Shown: positions 40,109-53,193 of the stretch, in pieces
How the letters are laid out: each line of letters opens with the position of its first letter
Numbering within the stretch: position 1 is the stretch's first letter
Assembly (NCBI GenBank): GCA_036583965.1
Contig: JAZBQD010000017.1
Coordinates: 28,864,385 to 28,928,384, forward strand
Direction: 5' to 3'
Length of the DNA stretch: 64,000 bases
From: Prunella strophiata
Taxonomy: Eukaryota > Chordata > Aves > Passeriformes > Prunellidae
Translations under genes and position numbers: made by a program
Notes under the pieces: generated by a model
What the model was told of the DNA's origin: nothing
Databases searched by the model: none
Seen by the model: the letters and a program-made list of their open reading frames with translations, nothing else

Positions 40109-42614
40109 GACATAAATTTATGATGTACATAAGTACAAACGAATCCATCCTTGTAACTTTAGCTTCCCTGAAAGTAATCACCTACAGCAAAACCAAAGAA
40201 ATAATTTCAATATCAATATGAATAAATTAATCAAAGCAGCACTATACCCCCGATTGAGCCAAACCATTGAACAAACATCACTTCATATGAGAAGAGGCAC
40301 ATTCATGGCTTTTTTAGGAACTTCATTGTTAGGCTTTTTAATTATTTTACAGTAGGAGCTCATTCAGTTTCAGAAAAAGCAGAAATAACCAGGATGGCCA
40401 AAACAAAAGATTGGTTTTTACAGACTTTCAAGAATCTAGCAGCCTTTCACAGCCAGGATGCAGATCCTGTAGGATTGCATATTGCCATGCAAATAAAGGC
40501 TGATAATAAAAACTTAAGGTATAGCCATAGAGATTGCTCCTGAGAATAACTACCACACATGGAGTAGCAGGGAGGAAAGTATTATGGATAGATACTTTAT
40601 CATCACAGGTAAGGTATCAGATGGATTATCTGCAGAACAAAGTTATTGTACTGAGTGAATACCCCTATTTCCATTGTTACAAAATTATTTTAAAGAATAG
40701 ACTAACTTTATGGTAGAGTGGCAAACTTGTGAAACCTATGGACAGGTATGTGTATTTGCAGTCTACACAGTACTGCCATTTCCTGGGAAAATATGAAACA
40801 AACAAACAAACAAAAATGCATTACACTTAAGTAGGTCCCAATCTGTTAATTAAATGATGTCAAAAAAGTTGAGTACAATCCCTATTTCTAACCTTTTGTG
40901 TGGTTGAAGAGGTAAAGAATTGCATTGATCTGATCATCCATGAGAATTACTTTAGCAAAAAGGGAACTAAAGTGTTCAGCATGGCAAGCCATGGGATGCA
41001 CAGGTATTCACAGAGGCACAGAGTAAAGACAGATCTAAGAGTTTTATACTCAAAAACATCCTAAGCCTGAGTGTAAATGCTCATATGTACAAGTGTTATG
41101 TTTCTTACTAATATGTGAGACTATTTTTTACAGTTACAGTTTGGCAAGTTCAGTCTGAATGAAGTCATAAGCTGAAGATATTTCAAACTGTTCATCTAAG
41201 TGGTGACAATGATGCAGGTATTGAAGTCTGGATAAAGACATACCTCTATGAATGTTGTAAATTATCTATTTACAGGTATTTACAAAAGTTAGCAGTTGCA
41301 AGCTGACAATCACTGATTACTCTGCACCAATTCCATTTCATTCATGCTGCAAGTCAATGTCATACTCATGGGTATGAACTTCAACCCAAATGGATACAAG
41401 TGGTTAAAAACTATAAATACAAGCTTTCTGCAGCTGCATCCAATAAAAATCCAACAGTGCATTAATTGAACAAAAAATTAATCCATATAATTTCTAAGGT
41501 TATAACCAAACTTGGACATACATCCAGGTAATCATAAACAAATGTACACTGGGATAAACACATTCCCATGGCATGGTTATTCAAACCCAAGTCCCACAAA
41601 TAATTTCCCTATTTTTTCATTCAACATTCAAATTTGTTGGCAGAGTTGGCACCTACAGAAATGAAACACACTGTTGTCTTGGGCAGGTTTGTACATGAAG
41701 AAACTCTGTGCCTCTTTGGCCAGCACCCCAGTAACAATTCCTCTGACATGCCTGTCAATATTTATCAGGGCTGTTTAATTTAGGAACATCTCTGTGTAAT
41801 TTAGGAAGATTACTAGGAATTAATGCATCCAGTACACCTGTTGAAATGAAGAAACACATTATAAGGCCATTTTCTTACAGGGTGTATAATACAGCTTTCT
41901 TAGGATTATCCAAGTTTCAACAGATGCAGGGAGCAAGAAACACTTGTTTAGTTCATGACTGAAAAATAAAACTTACGCATTGCAGATGATATGAGTGAAA
42001 TTTTGAAAGAATAGTAAAACAAAACTGCTTTTAATGTTCATTTATTTGATAGCTTCAAAATATAGAAAAGTAAAATCTACACATTTAAATACAGTCCTAG
42101 GAAGTCTATAACCACTATAAGAAATAGAAGAAAAACAAACAGGCTATTACTACTCAGAGGATAGTTCTGTAATACCTTCCTTATTAGGAATTAAATATTA
42201 TGCAGACCTGTACAAGAACAGATAACCTTGAACATCTGAGCACTTTTTTACTTTTTTTCACACCCATAATTTTACTAGCCCTTCCCTAGAACAGCTTGTG
42301 TATAATTATATTGCCATAGGTGTGGCCTACCTGGATGATGAATGATGTTTTTGAGCAATGTTGGGCATTAGTGGCATTAACCACAATCTCAGGTTTATTA
42401 TTATCTAGCTCTTCTTGGAAGACCAACTAAGGGAGGAAAATTTTGTGAGTTTCATTGGAGTAAATACAACTAGAGAAAAAGTTTATTTTTAAAGCATTTA
42501 TGTCATAGTCTTTAATGCAACACAGAACATTAGGTAGTTCTGATTTTCCTGAAAAAGAAGTTCAAGTATTTGAAGAGTTGCTGTAGACCTACTTTTGTAA
42601 AACCTGAGCCAGCT
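40109..42614. other. Unique non-coding stretch
   Basis: A+T-rich; a short (CAAA)n run at 40,796-40,815. Nothing else recognised. Confidence 0.5.
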
Positions 42615-43454
42615 TGTAGTGGGTTGACTCTGGCGGGATGCCAGATGCCCACCAAAGCTGCTCTCTCACTTCCACTCCTCCATGGGACAAGGGAAAAAAT
42701 GTAACCAAAAGTTCATGGGTTGAGATAAGGACAGGGAGAGAGCTCTCAGCAATTACCATCATGGAAAGAACAGACTTGACTTGGGAAAATAAGCTTAATA
42801 TATTACTAATTATATCAGAGTAGGGCAATGAGAAATAAAAGCTAAATCTCAAAACACATTCAATTCACCTTCCCCTTTTCCCAGGCTCAACTTTACTCAC
42901 AAATTCTCCAGCTCCTCCACACCTCTCCAGTGGTTCAGGGGACAGGGAATGGTGACTGTGATCAGTTCATCACACATTGTTTCTGCTGCCCCTTCCTCCT
43001 CAGGGGAAGAACTCCTCACACTCTTGACCTGCTTCAGCATGGAGTGTCTCCCATGGGAGACAGTCTTCCATTAACTTCTCCAGTGTGGGTCCTTCCCAAA
43101 GGATGTAGTTCTTAACAAACTATTCCAACGTTGTTCTGTTCCCTGTGGTGTAGTCCTTCAGGAAAAGGCTAATCCAGGGTGAGTCCCTCATGGGGTCACA
43201 AGTCCACCAACAAACCTGCTCCAGCATGGGTTCTTCTGTCCATGGGGCCACAGGTCCTGCCAGGAGCCTGCTTCAGCATGGGCTTCCCAAGGGGACACAG
43301 ATCCTCTGGGCATCCACTGCCCTGTGGGGATTCTCCACAAGGTGTAGGCATGTCTCTTCCAACAACTCTTTTCCAAGGTGTCTGGATTCCCACAGATGTG
43401 AAAGCAGCAATACAACAAGGGAGCTATGATACCAAAACTCTAACATAACTAACA
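42615..43454 (-). mobile_element. Solo LTR of an avian endogenous retrovirus (family B) with internal subrepeats
   Basis: About 840 bases bounded on the minus strand by TGTTAGTTATG and CCCACTACA, i.e. TG...CA. I recognise it as an avian ERV LTR type. It shares the U5-like motif with family A (complement GGGTTGAGATAAGGACAGG near 42,717), which suggests minus-strand orientation. Its U3 side, 43,028-43,310, holds about six imperfect units of roughly 45-52 bases, each with CTCCAGC.TGGG followed by ACAGTCCT- or CACAGGTCCT-like sequence. I saw no clear target-site duplication. No internal retroviral region adjoins. Confidence 0.72.
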
Positions 43455-44521
43455 GAAAAGGCCAGAGCTTTGTGCCAGTGACATCCAATTACCTTCTCCA
43501 GCTGTCTGAGCTGGGAACCCCCAGGTTCCTCCAGGCTGTCATGTAACCTTTTCCAGTATGACAGAGACACATGTCACTGAGTTTGTGTTACATATTTTGA
43601 ATGTCAAGCAGTGCTAGCTACAAGGGCTGCCAGCCAATAAATACAATTTACCAGGATAAAGCTACATTTTTAGAAATATGTATTTTTTTTTAAATACGAT
43701 GAAGGAGCTTGTGTTCAGATGTTTCCAAAGCTAATAGAGTATATTCCTGCCAGAGCATGCCCTATATTATGTCTTTGCCCAAGGTGATACTACTTGTGGA
43801 CATTTTCATTTGAAAACAGTTCAGCTACTTTCAAGGACATATAAAGTGACCAAGAGTCTGGTTAAAAATGAATAGGGACGTAGTTCTTCTATAGGAACAA
43901 GTACATCTGTGGAAACATTTGATAAACATACTGCACACGCTATTACAAGGGTCTAAAGGGAGATGGAACAAGTTTATGGAAGAGAAATCTGTAAGATGTT
44001 ATTAAGTACACAAAAATACATCCAGCCTAGAAAAATGCCACAGCCAAGAACTGTTGACAGGCTGAGAAAGTTTACAAACTCAGGCCTGTCCTCTGCCTCT
44101 GTGTATTCATTGTCCTCACCATAAAAGCAAGTCTGGGACTAGTTGCCGAAGTCCTCCAGGTTCCTGCACCACACAGCACTGCCAAGAGCAGAACAATCTG
44201 TTCTCTGTTCTTTTTACTTCTTACACAGAACTTTGATGATGTTTTCTCTTCAGTACCCTATACACAGGCAGGTGCTACACATTTCTGAGTAGGTTTCTCT
44301 ACCCACTCCTCAACCCCTGAGTACAGATCAAAAGCTTAACTTGTCAGTAGAAAGAAAGAGACCCTGAAGGGGTCCATAATATTACAGACTGGAGATACAT
44401 CCAATCAGTCATAATAACTTTCACAAGAAAAATAACAAGCTTAGTTATTGGACAGGCCTGTACTCCAGAGAGTACTGTTTCAAGAGCTGAGACTTCTAGT
44501 TCTGAACACTGCAACTATAAA
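43455..44521. other. Unique non-coding stretch
   Basis: No gene or further mobile element recognised. Confidence 0.5.
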
Positions 44522-44950
44522 CAGAATTACAGAATGGTTCAGGTCAGAAGGGACCACTGTGAATCACCTGGTCTGACCTCCTTGCTCAAGCATAGTCATC
44601 CCAAAGCACTTGGCAAAGGACTGCAATCCGGTGGCTCTTGAATATCTTCTGTGAGGGACACTCTGCACCTTCTCTGGGCAATCTGTTCCATGCACAGTCA
44701 CCTGCATAGTAACAAAATTCTTCCTCAGTTCAGGTAGAACTTCCTGTGCATCAGTTTCTGCCTGTTGCCTCTTGTCCTATTGCTGGGTACCACTGAGAAG
44801 ATGGTCTCATCCATGCTCCTGACACCCTCCCTTGAGGTATTTCTAGCCATTGGTGAGGTCCCCTCTCAGTCATTTCTTCTCAAGTCTGAACAAGCCCAGC
44901 TCTCTCAGCCTTTCCTCATTAGAGAGATGTTCCAGCCCTGTTAATCATTT
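44522..44950 (-). mobile_element. CR1 3'-end fragment, reverse
   Basis: On the plus strand it starts with the complement of the CR1 tail (AGAATTACAGAATGGTTCAG) and runs through the UTR to the RT end ('CTCAGCCTTTCCTCATTAGA' complement near 44,905). About 430 bases, 5'-truncated, strongly diverged. Confidence 0.9.
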
Positions 44951-45504
44951 GACCTATGTTAGCAAGCAGAGATAAATTCCCAGTAGGTGGCACCAGGTCA
45001 TCCTCACTCATATCATGATAGAGAATATTCCTCAAGTAAGTCACTATCACAGTTTTGAAAGAACCATTTAGACAACATTTGCCCAAAATTTTTAAGTCTG
45101 CAAATGAAGCAGCTTCAAATGCAGATCTTTAAAACATTATTATATCTTTCAACATTCAAAGGGTTCCACACTTACAACTTGTTATTCCCTCCTTGCTCTG
45201 TCTTGTAGTTCTGTGTTCTGCACAAATCTCAAGGCACTTGGGTTTGTGTGTTTGGCAAACACAACAACCAGACTTTCTCCTAGACTGCTGGTAGTATTCA
45301 CAGTACTAAATTGCCCCTCATTTGAATATCTGTCAAATGTGCTGTTTGCTCTAACAGAAGGATCAGAAATCAGTGAGAGAGAGAGCTTCTTATACATCAT
45401 TACTTACAAATGAAACATATATTATCTGTTAAAGAAAAGGAACAAAGTTTTGGCAACTTCAAATTTAAGACTTTAAATGCATGTATAGTATCTTCCTCCA
45501 TAGC
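44951..45504. other. Unique spacer
   Basis: Nothing recognised between the CR1 fragment and the LTR. Confidence 0.5.
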
Positions 45505-46058
45505 TGTACTGGGTTTTGCTCAAAAATGTTAATTTTCTACATAGTAGCTTGTATGGTTCTGTTTTGGATTGGGGCTGAAAATAGAGTGATGACATCCATG
45601 TGTTTTAGATACTGCTGAACAATGCTTGAACAATGTAAGTCTTCTGTTTCTCATGGTGCTTGGCCAGTGAGCAGGAGTGGAGTGCACAAAAGGTTGGGAA
45701 GGGACATAGCTGGACAGCTGACCCCAACAACAATATTCCATATTGTATGGCATCATGCTCAGCATATAAAGCTGAGGGGAAAAAAAAGGAGAAAGGGTAT
45801 GGGAATTTAGAATTAGGATATTTGTCTTCCCAAACAATCACTACGTGTGATGAAACTCTGCTTTCCCAGAGACAATTTAATATCTGCCTGCTGAAGCTTT
45901 GTTTGCACACACAGTTTTTGCTTTACCTATCAAACTGTCTTTGTCTCAACCCACAAGTTTTGCCACTTTTACCCTTCCAGCTCTCTCCAAGCCACTGTGG
46001 GGGACTGAGCAAGTGGCTGTCGGGTTCAGTTGCCTGCCAGGACAAGCCCACAACGATA
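45505..46058 (+). mobile_element. Solo LTR of an avian endogenous retrovirus (family A), forward
   Basis: Same family as 18,209-18,797 but in the opposite orientation. It starts TGTACTGG and has GACAGCTGACCCCAACAA at about 45,713. A TATA box (CATATAAAG; TATAAA at 45,765-45,770) and a degraded polyadenylation signal ATCAAA at 45,929-45,934 follow. The U5 motif CTCAACCCACAAG lies near 45,945. The 195-codon open frame at 45,660-46,247 crosses it by chance. No adjoining gag, pol or env sequence was seen. Confidence 0.78.
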
Positions 46059-47013
46059 GTTCAAACACTCCTGCTGTCTAACTTTGCAGAATTAAATGTC
46101 AAATCTTCTATTTTCTCTCTTCAAACAGATGAAGTCTGTGCTGTAGATTTTTCTAATTCAGTCTCACTACAGAGAAGACACTCACAGACCAGTCCAAAGA
46201 AAGAAAATGACCTGGTGAGATTTCTCAATAAAGTCAGAGATCCTTGACAAATGGGTTATTGAGTTTGTGTTGCGAAAGACCTCTTTCTGTGTGCCAGATG
46301 AATCAAAATAGTAAGCAGAAGGACATGCACTAGGTAGATATGTTTTGCTTGTTAATTGCCACACATTCAGGCCTTGAGCATGTCTGACGGAGTACATGGA
46401 TTTATCATCCAGACAGTCTGTGCTTGAAATGCTGTATAACATTAAGAATCAAGATGCAGCACATTGATTCCATTGGGAGAATAACTGATATAATAACCAA
46501 GAGTGATATAAATCCCAAGAAGAAGAAAACACATACTTTTTGTCAGCACACCAGGAAGGAAGGGATTTTCTTCAAGAAAGGCAGTAGGACTGGGAGTGGA
46601 AGTGGCTTTCTCTCATAGGTAAAGAGACAGAAATAGCACAGGGTCTCCTACAGCAGGGTGATAGATGTACAGCCAGCCTGATGTTTACTTACGGTCATTG
46701 GATGGAATTCAGGGCTCCTGTGGTTTTATTTTCTGTGAAAGAGTCATGATTAAAGAACTTTGAAGGATTTGCATATGGCAAAGACTTCAAGGTATGCCTC
46801 AAAAGAACAAGAGCAGTGGTCTGGCCAGAGTTCAGAGGAATTGGCTGCCAGGACTGTATGTACACTGGCCATTAATTCCTCAAAATACATGACACTCTAG
46901 AGAGCTGAATACTGTGGGATACACTTCTCATCTTTAACACAGGTAATGGCTCTAATGGTTTTATCTCTAAGTGTACTTTCCCCCCACATAATTTTATCAG
47001 TCCCATTCAAGCA

Positions 47014-47014
<1 letters not shown>
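46059..47014. other. Unique non-coding stretch
   Basis: No gene, RNA or mobile element recognised. Confidence 0.5.

Positions 47015-47068
<54 letters not shown>
47015..47068. repeat. (TA)n microsatellite, about 27 units
   Basis: Uninterrupted alternating T and A. It produces the Ile-Tyr repeat in a spurious minus-strand frame. Confidence 0.95.
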
Positions 47069-47071
<3 letters not shown>

Positions 47072-48687
47072 AGAATGTAACACCTCTGTGTGGGCAGGAA
47101 GCACCCCTAGGACCCTTCTTAAGACAAGAGACAGCAAGGCCCAAATAGAGTGAAACTACTAATCTAAAACAGGTAAATGATGCCTGGATGAGCAGGGATC
47201 TGATCAAAGCACTCCAATTTCCCACTTCAGAGTTTTAACCATATACGTTCTTTTGTTCAAGAGAGATCAAGATGACAAACAGAACAAGACACAGAGTACA
47301 AAGACAGAAAACAGTGAGGATGTAGTTTCCACCCTGGGTAGCACTCAGAGGTAACAAAAAAAAAAAAAAAAAAAAAGGAAATTTCAAGAAGGCAGGTAAG
47401 AGTTTCCTTTCAAATCACCATTCAGACAGGACTGGCCAGATATGAACATTGGTGAGAAGAATGAGAAGACGTTTCTGCCTCACCACTTAAAGTGAGGCAG
47501 AAATATATTTGTACTGCTGACTGAAATAATTCTGAAATAGGAAGCTCATAGCTATGTACCTAGGGTAGTTTTCCTAAAGCCTCAAGCCTGTTTCCTTTTG
47601 CATGATGAGTATCAGCTTCTGAAGTACATGGGCAACATCTAGTGTTAGCTGAGGCATACTGCACATTTGGGCATCTCCATGAACATCTGGATTACGGACA
47701 ATAAATAACTATGCAAGAGTTTCCTAGAAAATTCTTGGTCAGGTCAAGAGGATGCATCCCAGAGATCAGACAGGTATTACAACAAAAGGCATACATCATG
47801 TATTTGCTTCCCTGTCCTCAATGCCTGACTGCTGTTAAGTGGTCTGTCCTGTTGGTGTCCATTTTAAACTTACTAATAAACTGTTTGGACCTTGAGAAAT
47901 CAGGTTAAAGGTACAGCATCAATTCAGAAGTGATGTCTTTTAGACAAACAAGTTTCTAATCCACAGGGTATCCCTGTGTCTGCTCTGAGAGTCATCCAGC
48001 AGCCATGCTTCCTGCAAGCTACAGACCATTCACAAGCCACAAGTAAGCTAAAAAAAAGAAGATGCTGTCACTTGCTTCCACTGGGCTCAGTGCAAAGTGC
48101 TGGTGGCTACTACTGTGTCATGAGGTCAGACAAACTATTACATCCAGGTGTCACGCTAGCCCTCTTAACTGCATCACCTACAGTTTTTCTTTCCGTGCTG
48201 GACTTTGAAAGACAGGAATACAGTTATGTTTCTTGGGTTTAGCAACATAGAGCTGGTTTCAGCAAAGGAAGCTTTAAGGTGAGTTTGATACTCTTTCTGC
48301 CCTGGCCTGTACTATTCCTGACTCAAATCCAAGTTGCCAACAATAAAAATCACTTGTCTTTTTGTCATTCTACTGGGAAAATATCTTGTGCTGTAGGTGT
48401 GTGAAGGCAAGATCATCTATCCAATTAAGCTTAATCAAGGACCTACTCAGTGCAAAAAGGAAAAGGAAAATAAATGAGAGGGGAAGTGATAAGGAAGAAC
48501 ACAAAAAACAAACCTGATAGACAACAGGTAAGAAAGATGATGCCAAGGATTAAAAGTTTCTAGTTACTAATTGATGGATGATTGAAAGAAATTCCCAGGC
48601 CCAGCTTTGGAGACGGCCACCTTCATAACTGATAAGAAAAGGGGAAAAAAGAGGATCGTGAGGATTTGAGATGTTCAAGGAGAGAGG
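47069..48687. other. Unique non-coding stretch
   Basis: Contains an A23 run at 47,356-47,378. No gene recognised. Confidence 0.5.
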
Positions 48688-48912
48688 TGTAGTGACTAAG
48701 AAAAATTTACACAGGACTGTTTAGTGAAAGGGGACTGGGTAGAAACAAGGAAAGGGAGTAGACAGGAAGCAGTATAAAACAGCCTGGTTTGCTGGACACT
48801 ACCCTTGTCTGCACACACCCTGTGCCTGATCAATGAACTTGGTCCTACCCTCTTTATTAAATCTTTCCTTAAATACAGTGGGTGGTGGTCTTTGCCACCA
48901 GCCACCGTGACA
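48688..48912 (+). mobile_element. Probable short solo LTR, forward
   Basis: A 225-base segment starting TGTAGTGAC and ending CCGTGACA has the layout of a short LTR: a TATA box (TATAAAA, 48,773-48,779) about 85 bases in, and a polyadenylation signal ATTAAA (48,856-48,861) about 80 bases further on. The stretch CTTGGTCCTACCCTCTTTAT before that signal resembles avian ERV LTRs I know. No target duplication or internal viral region is visible. The identification is by layout rather than by a clear family match. Confidence 0.5.
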
Positions 48913-51900
48913 AGAACAGTGGGCACCCTGAAAAACAGTAACTGTGAGGGAGAACAAAGCAGCTGAGGGGCTCAGCTCCAGCAGATGGACTGAGACCTCA
49001 AGTCACAGGCACACATGCATGGCACCCTTTGCCATGGGGCAGAAGAGGATCTGTACCTTCTGCCAACCCACTGTGTGCAGGTGTGGGGTGCAATCACTGC
49101 CTAACCTCAAGCTGCACCCCTCAGCAAGCAGAAGGTGCTGGCTCTGAGCAGAGGTACCAAGCAGGCAGAGGAGCAGTGCTGGTACCTGAGGGGACCTGTG
49201 ACTGTATGGGACCTGTGAGATGAGTGTATGAGTTCTGGATCTGTCAACTGTACAAAATGGTGAGTAGGAGAGTTGTGAAGCATGCAAAAGGATTCAGGAT
49301 GCAGGTGGGAGTGGTGGATAGACAGGTCAGTAAAACATGTCAGGTTTACTGACATGTAAACATGACAGTACAAGCTGATTGTGTGCAGCAAGGCAGAGGT
49401 GCTACAGAGACCTCTAATGTGTTATGGTTTACCACATACAGAATAGACATAAACACCTCCAGCTGTACAGCACACTTACTCTGCATTAAAAAAAAAAAAA
49501 AAAAAAATCAGAACTGATGCATTAAGAAATATAGTTGCCAAATTACAAACATGAAGAGCTTTTTTTAAAAAAAAAAAAATAATGAAATTAAGGTGCAAGA
49601 AATTCCATGTAAAACTTGAACACATTAGTAGAGAAGCAGACTAGACGAAGCAGATAAATTCAGTAAAGCACTGGGAATTTGAAGAATATTGAGCTTCATT
49701 TTAGCAGCTGCCACTGAAATTTTGGAAAGGGTTTTTTGGTCAATTTTCAGGCTGTAAACCAGTCTCTGTACTGCACTTCATCATTGACATCATAATTCCT
49801 GGGCAATTTATTGTGTACTCTTTCACACTGGTACACCTAAACACTTCATGGATTATCAGTTTCCATTCCTGCTGACTAGGTGATGAACTGTTGAGATAGT
49901 ATTTGCCAGCTCTTCTGCAAACTGCTCTACCTGCCTAATTTCCTTTCTAGCTAATCAGTTCTTGGGCCCAAAATAAAAAGGGTGTTTTCAGAATTCTGAA
50001 ACACAACTGATTTTCCTCAAGTATGAGTCTTACCATGAAAAACAACTCCAACATTACAGCTTTACCTCCCAAGCAGACAATGGACAAGTATACCCACAAT
50101 AATAAATAAACAATGCAGTTAATTGTGCTGAGAATTAACTTTTAGTTAATTTACTTAATAGTACTTTTAGTGTCTGTAAGCTTCCACACATCCAGACAAT
50201 TTAGGCATCAAGCTTGAAAAAGCTTGAGCAAATTTGAAGAGGCTCTTCTGCCAGCCCATGATCCTTTGGCAAAATATGAATGCATCCTAGGCAATGTTTG
50301 GTGATTTCTATTGCAAAGACTCTGTATTTTCTTGTATCACTGCTAATATGAACAAACTTCACCAGAGTGAGGCTGGTCCCAAGTCACCTTCTACAGAATA
50401 AGTTCCTTTGCCTAGTAGAATGTTGATTACTATATTCTAGTTCCATAGGTAGCAGTGCAGGCTAACAACACTGCAAAGAAGCCAAGTAGCACTGTGTGGC
50501 ATTTAAGAAGCTGGCACTCATGTTGAGGAAAAAGCAGCTTGTGTACATGCACAGGAGCCTGGGTATGGGATGTCTGTGTAGTGATGAAGTTCCCCAGCAT
50601 GGCTGGGGTGTTGGAACAGCAGCAAAGCACTTGGAAACATTAAGTCAAGACAGAGAGAGGGCTGCTGTACTTGTGTTGCACATCTTTTTGCCTTCCATTC
50701 CAGGGCAGGAGACTGCTATTCAAGATTCTAGTTGTTCATAGCATTTCTGCTCCAGTACTTTTAATGGCCTTTGTCCATTCTGTCCACTTAGGTGTGAGTT
50801 TATATCCTTGAAGCTGTACTGGCAAATAATTATGCAATTTGCTGCAAAAGTCCAACACAAAACTTCATGTGCTTTCCACATGCAACTGAGGTCCAAACCC
50901 ACCACTGGAAGGTATCAGAGAACAGCCTTGCCTGCTACCAAGCTCTGGGATGGGTCAAGTGAGTTTATACTTATAACTTTCCACTATGTGAAAAACAGAC
51001 ATATGAAATGCATTTCCTGGGATGACCCGAAAAGCCAGGTGGAAAATCACAATAATATAATGTGTGACTGCATGCAGCTGCATGTCTGCTGCCATGCAAC
51101 TTGAAAGGACAGTATCTTTTTTATTCTACTGCTAATCTGAACATAATCCAAATATCTGATTACTACCATTTCTTTAGATAAGGCCACCTCCATACAGAGG
51201 ATGTCTCCCTAACCAACTTTTCAGCAGCAGGTAAGAGGCCACCAGGAGGAGCTCTGGTTCCAAATGCCCTCTAGCAGAGAGCTGAAAACATTCATTAGCC
51301 AACATTTTAATCTCAGAACTACCTTAGAGGAAAAAGGTTCCATTTTTTCCTGGGACTCCAGAAGCAGTTCCTTTACTGGGTGTCCACGTGTAGAGAGCTG
51401 GACCTCTGATCTCCTGCTGGTACTACCCAGCTGCTACTGGGTGGGGGGAGCAGAGAGGATAATCAGCAATGACTGGTCTGGAAGGAAAAGTGAGGGACTG
51501 GAACCACTAGTTTAGTTCACAGATACCAACCCACGTCCATGAGACTCTCAAAAACATATTTACTTGATTACTTTGCAGAAAGACTCCCAGGATGCAGCCT
51601 CTGTAGGCACACTATCCATCAGAGTTTAAGTACATTTCTGTTTCTCTGACAGTCAGGCACTTGGAAACAGGCTACAAAATGAGTTACACCACCAGAACTG
51701 AATTATCCACAGTGTTACCTCAGGTCTCTGTTATTTCAAAGCATTTTAAAACCATTCTTTCCTCATGCCAACCTAAGAAAAACATTGATGGCTGTTTCAC
51801 TCAACTCAGTTGCCCCCACAGAGATTAAGCTCAGGAGCCACCATGGAGGAGAAAACAAAGAGAAAAGGCAGCCTGGGGGTGTTTTACACAGCAGCCTTGT

Positions 51901-52005
51901 AATGGAGAAAAGAAATGAAAACTCTGCTTCAACCACTTTCTCACAGTGCTTGCAGTGCTCTTTGGACCTGTGCCACAGGAACAAGGTGAACTCCTAAAGC
52001 CCCTT
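48913..52005. other. Unique non-coding stretch
   Basis: Includes A20 at 49,488-49,507 and a small hairpin ACATGTCAG/CTGACATGT at 49,335-49,357. No gene or mobile element recognised, though the G+C content rises after about 48,940. Confidence 0.45.
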
Positions 52006-52087
52006 CCAAACCAAACCAAACCAAACCAAACCAAACCAAACCAAACCAAACCAAACCAAACCAAACCAAACCAAACCAAACCAAACC
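52006..52087. repeat. (CCAAA)n microsatellite, about 16 units
   Basis: Uninterrupted five-base repeat. On the minus strand it reads (TTTGG)n, which makes the Val-Trp-Phe-Gly-Leu repeat of spurious frames. Confidence 0.96.
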
Positions 52088-53187
52088 ATTCTGTGTGCCC
52101 ACTCTGTCAGGCCTGCAGTGCATTTTTGTAAGCAACCTACACTTCATACAATCTGCTCCCCTCAGGTCACATTCAAGTCAAGGAAAACAAGCCCCAGCCC
52201 CAGCAGGTCAATGACCAGTGAAAGACCAACCAGAGAGAGAGAGAGACAGGGGAGAACACATCATCAGCCTGGCTGCTGTGAATGCCAAGGAAGCCAGAAT
52301 GCATTCAGGTACTCAAAGTCTTGCAGTATTATGTGTAAGAAGAAATACACAATGAGATAGTGCTGTCTTCTACTCTAGTCCAGATACATTTAATTCCCCA
52401 CAATGCTGCTGCTAACTGTGACACTTAGCCTCACCTTTCTCTGTCTTCCTCAGCAAACAGAGGCTGTGCTCAGGCTCAGCCCTTCTGGAAATAGACTGAA
52501 ATTTGAGATCAAGAGATGAAAAGCCTATTAGGAAAGCTGGAACCTTTGTTGTTCCTCCTCTGACATTCTATAGAAGGCTAGGAAAAAGAGCTACTTTTTA
52601 TAGGCAATGGAAAAAGCAGTGGAGTACGTGTAAATGCATAGGAAAGGAAACCTGAAGGTTTGTTGTCTCATTGGAGCAGATGATTATTATCTTTCCAAGT
52701 TACTAAACCTCACACAGTGGCTCTAAGTTCACCCATGGGTGAAACTTAAGAGGTCTTCCCAGGCAATGAAACCCTGCTACGAGATGGGGGTGAAATATTG
52801 CTCACAAATTAAGTGCAATCACAAGAGAATGTCCTGTACAAATACAGAAAATTCATCACCACTTCCAGGCTTCTTTACATTCAACACATCTACTTCACAC
52901 AGACATCAAAGGACTTAAAACAATTTGGAAAGTCTGAGCAATGAACTTAGTAGAAAACTTAAGAGGATTTTCTAGAATTAAGTCTTAATTGTGCAAATCA
53001 CCTCTTGAGAACTTATTTTGAAAGACTCCAACACTGTGTTTTGTGAAGTTCCCATAGAATTGGTTTTTTCTTAAATGTACATTAGTTTGCACTTATGAGA
53101 CTTGCCTGGCCACTAGAGGTTCAGGGGGACCCATCTTAAATTGCACCAAACAGACAGCAGACACATTGTGTTCACAAGTCTTCACTG
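52088..53187. other. Unique non-coding stretch
   Basis: No exon recognised. It lies just downstream of the minus-strand gene and may hold the end of its 3' UTR. Confidence 0.45.
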
Positions 53188-53193
53188 TTTTAT
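53188..53193 (-). terminator. Candidate polyadenylation signal for the minus-strand gene
   Basis: AATAAA on the minus strand about 505 bases past the stop codon at 53,698. A second AATAAA, at 53,660-53,665, lies only about 35 bases past the stop. Either could serve; neither can be chosen from sequence alone. Confidence 0.35.

Noticed and set aside
43188..43488. Overlapping 65-89-codon frames on both strands
   Set aside because: Within the family B LTR subrepeats; repeat composition keeps several frames open.
45660..46247. 195-codon plus-strand open frame
   Set aside because: Lies mostly within the family A LTR and runs out into unique sequence; no domain, start context or splice evidence.
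48913..49400. Possible retroviral internal region after the short LTR
   Set aside because: No primer-binding-site match, no gag-like frame and no second LTR downstream.
51831..52147. Frames with repeated Trp-Phe-Gly-Leu-Val and Asn-Gln-Thr-Lys-Pro
   Set aside because: Translations of the (CCAAA)n microsatellite, not proteins.
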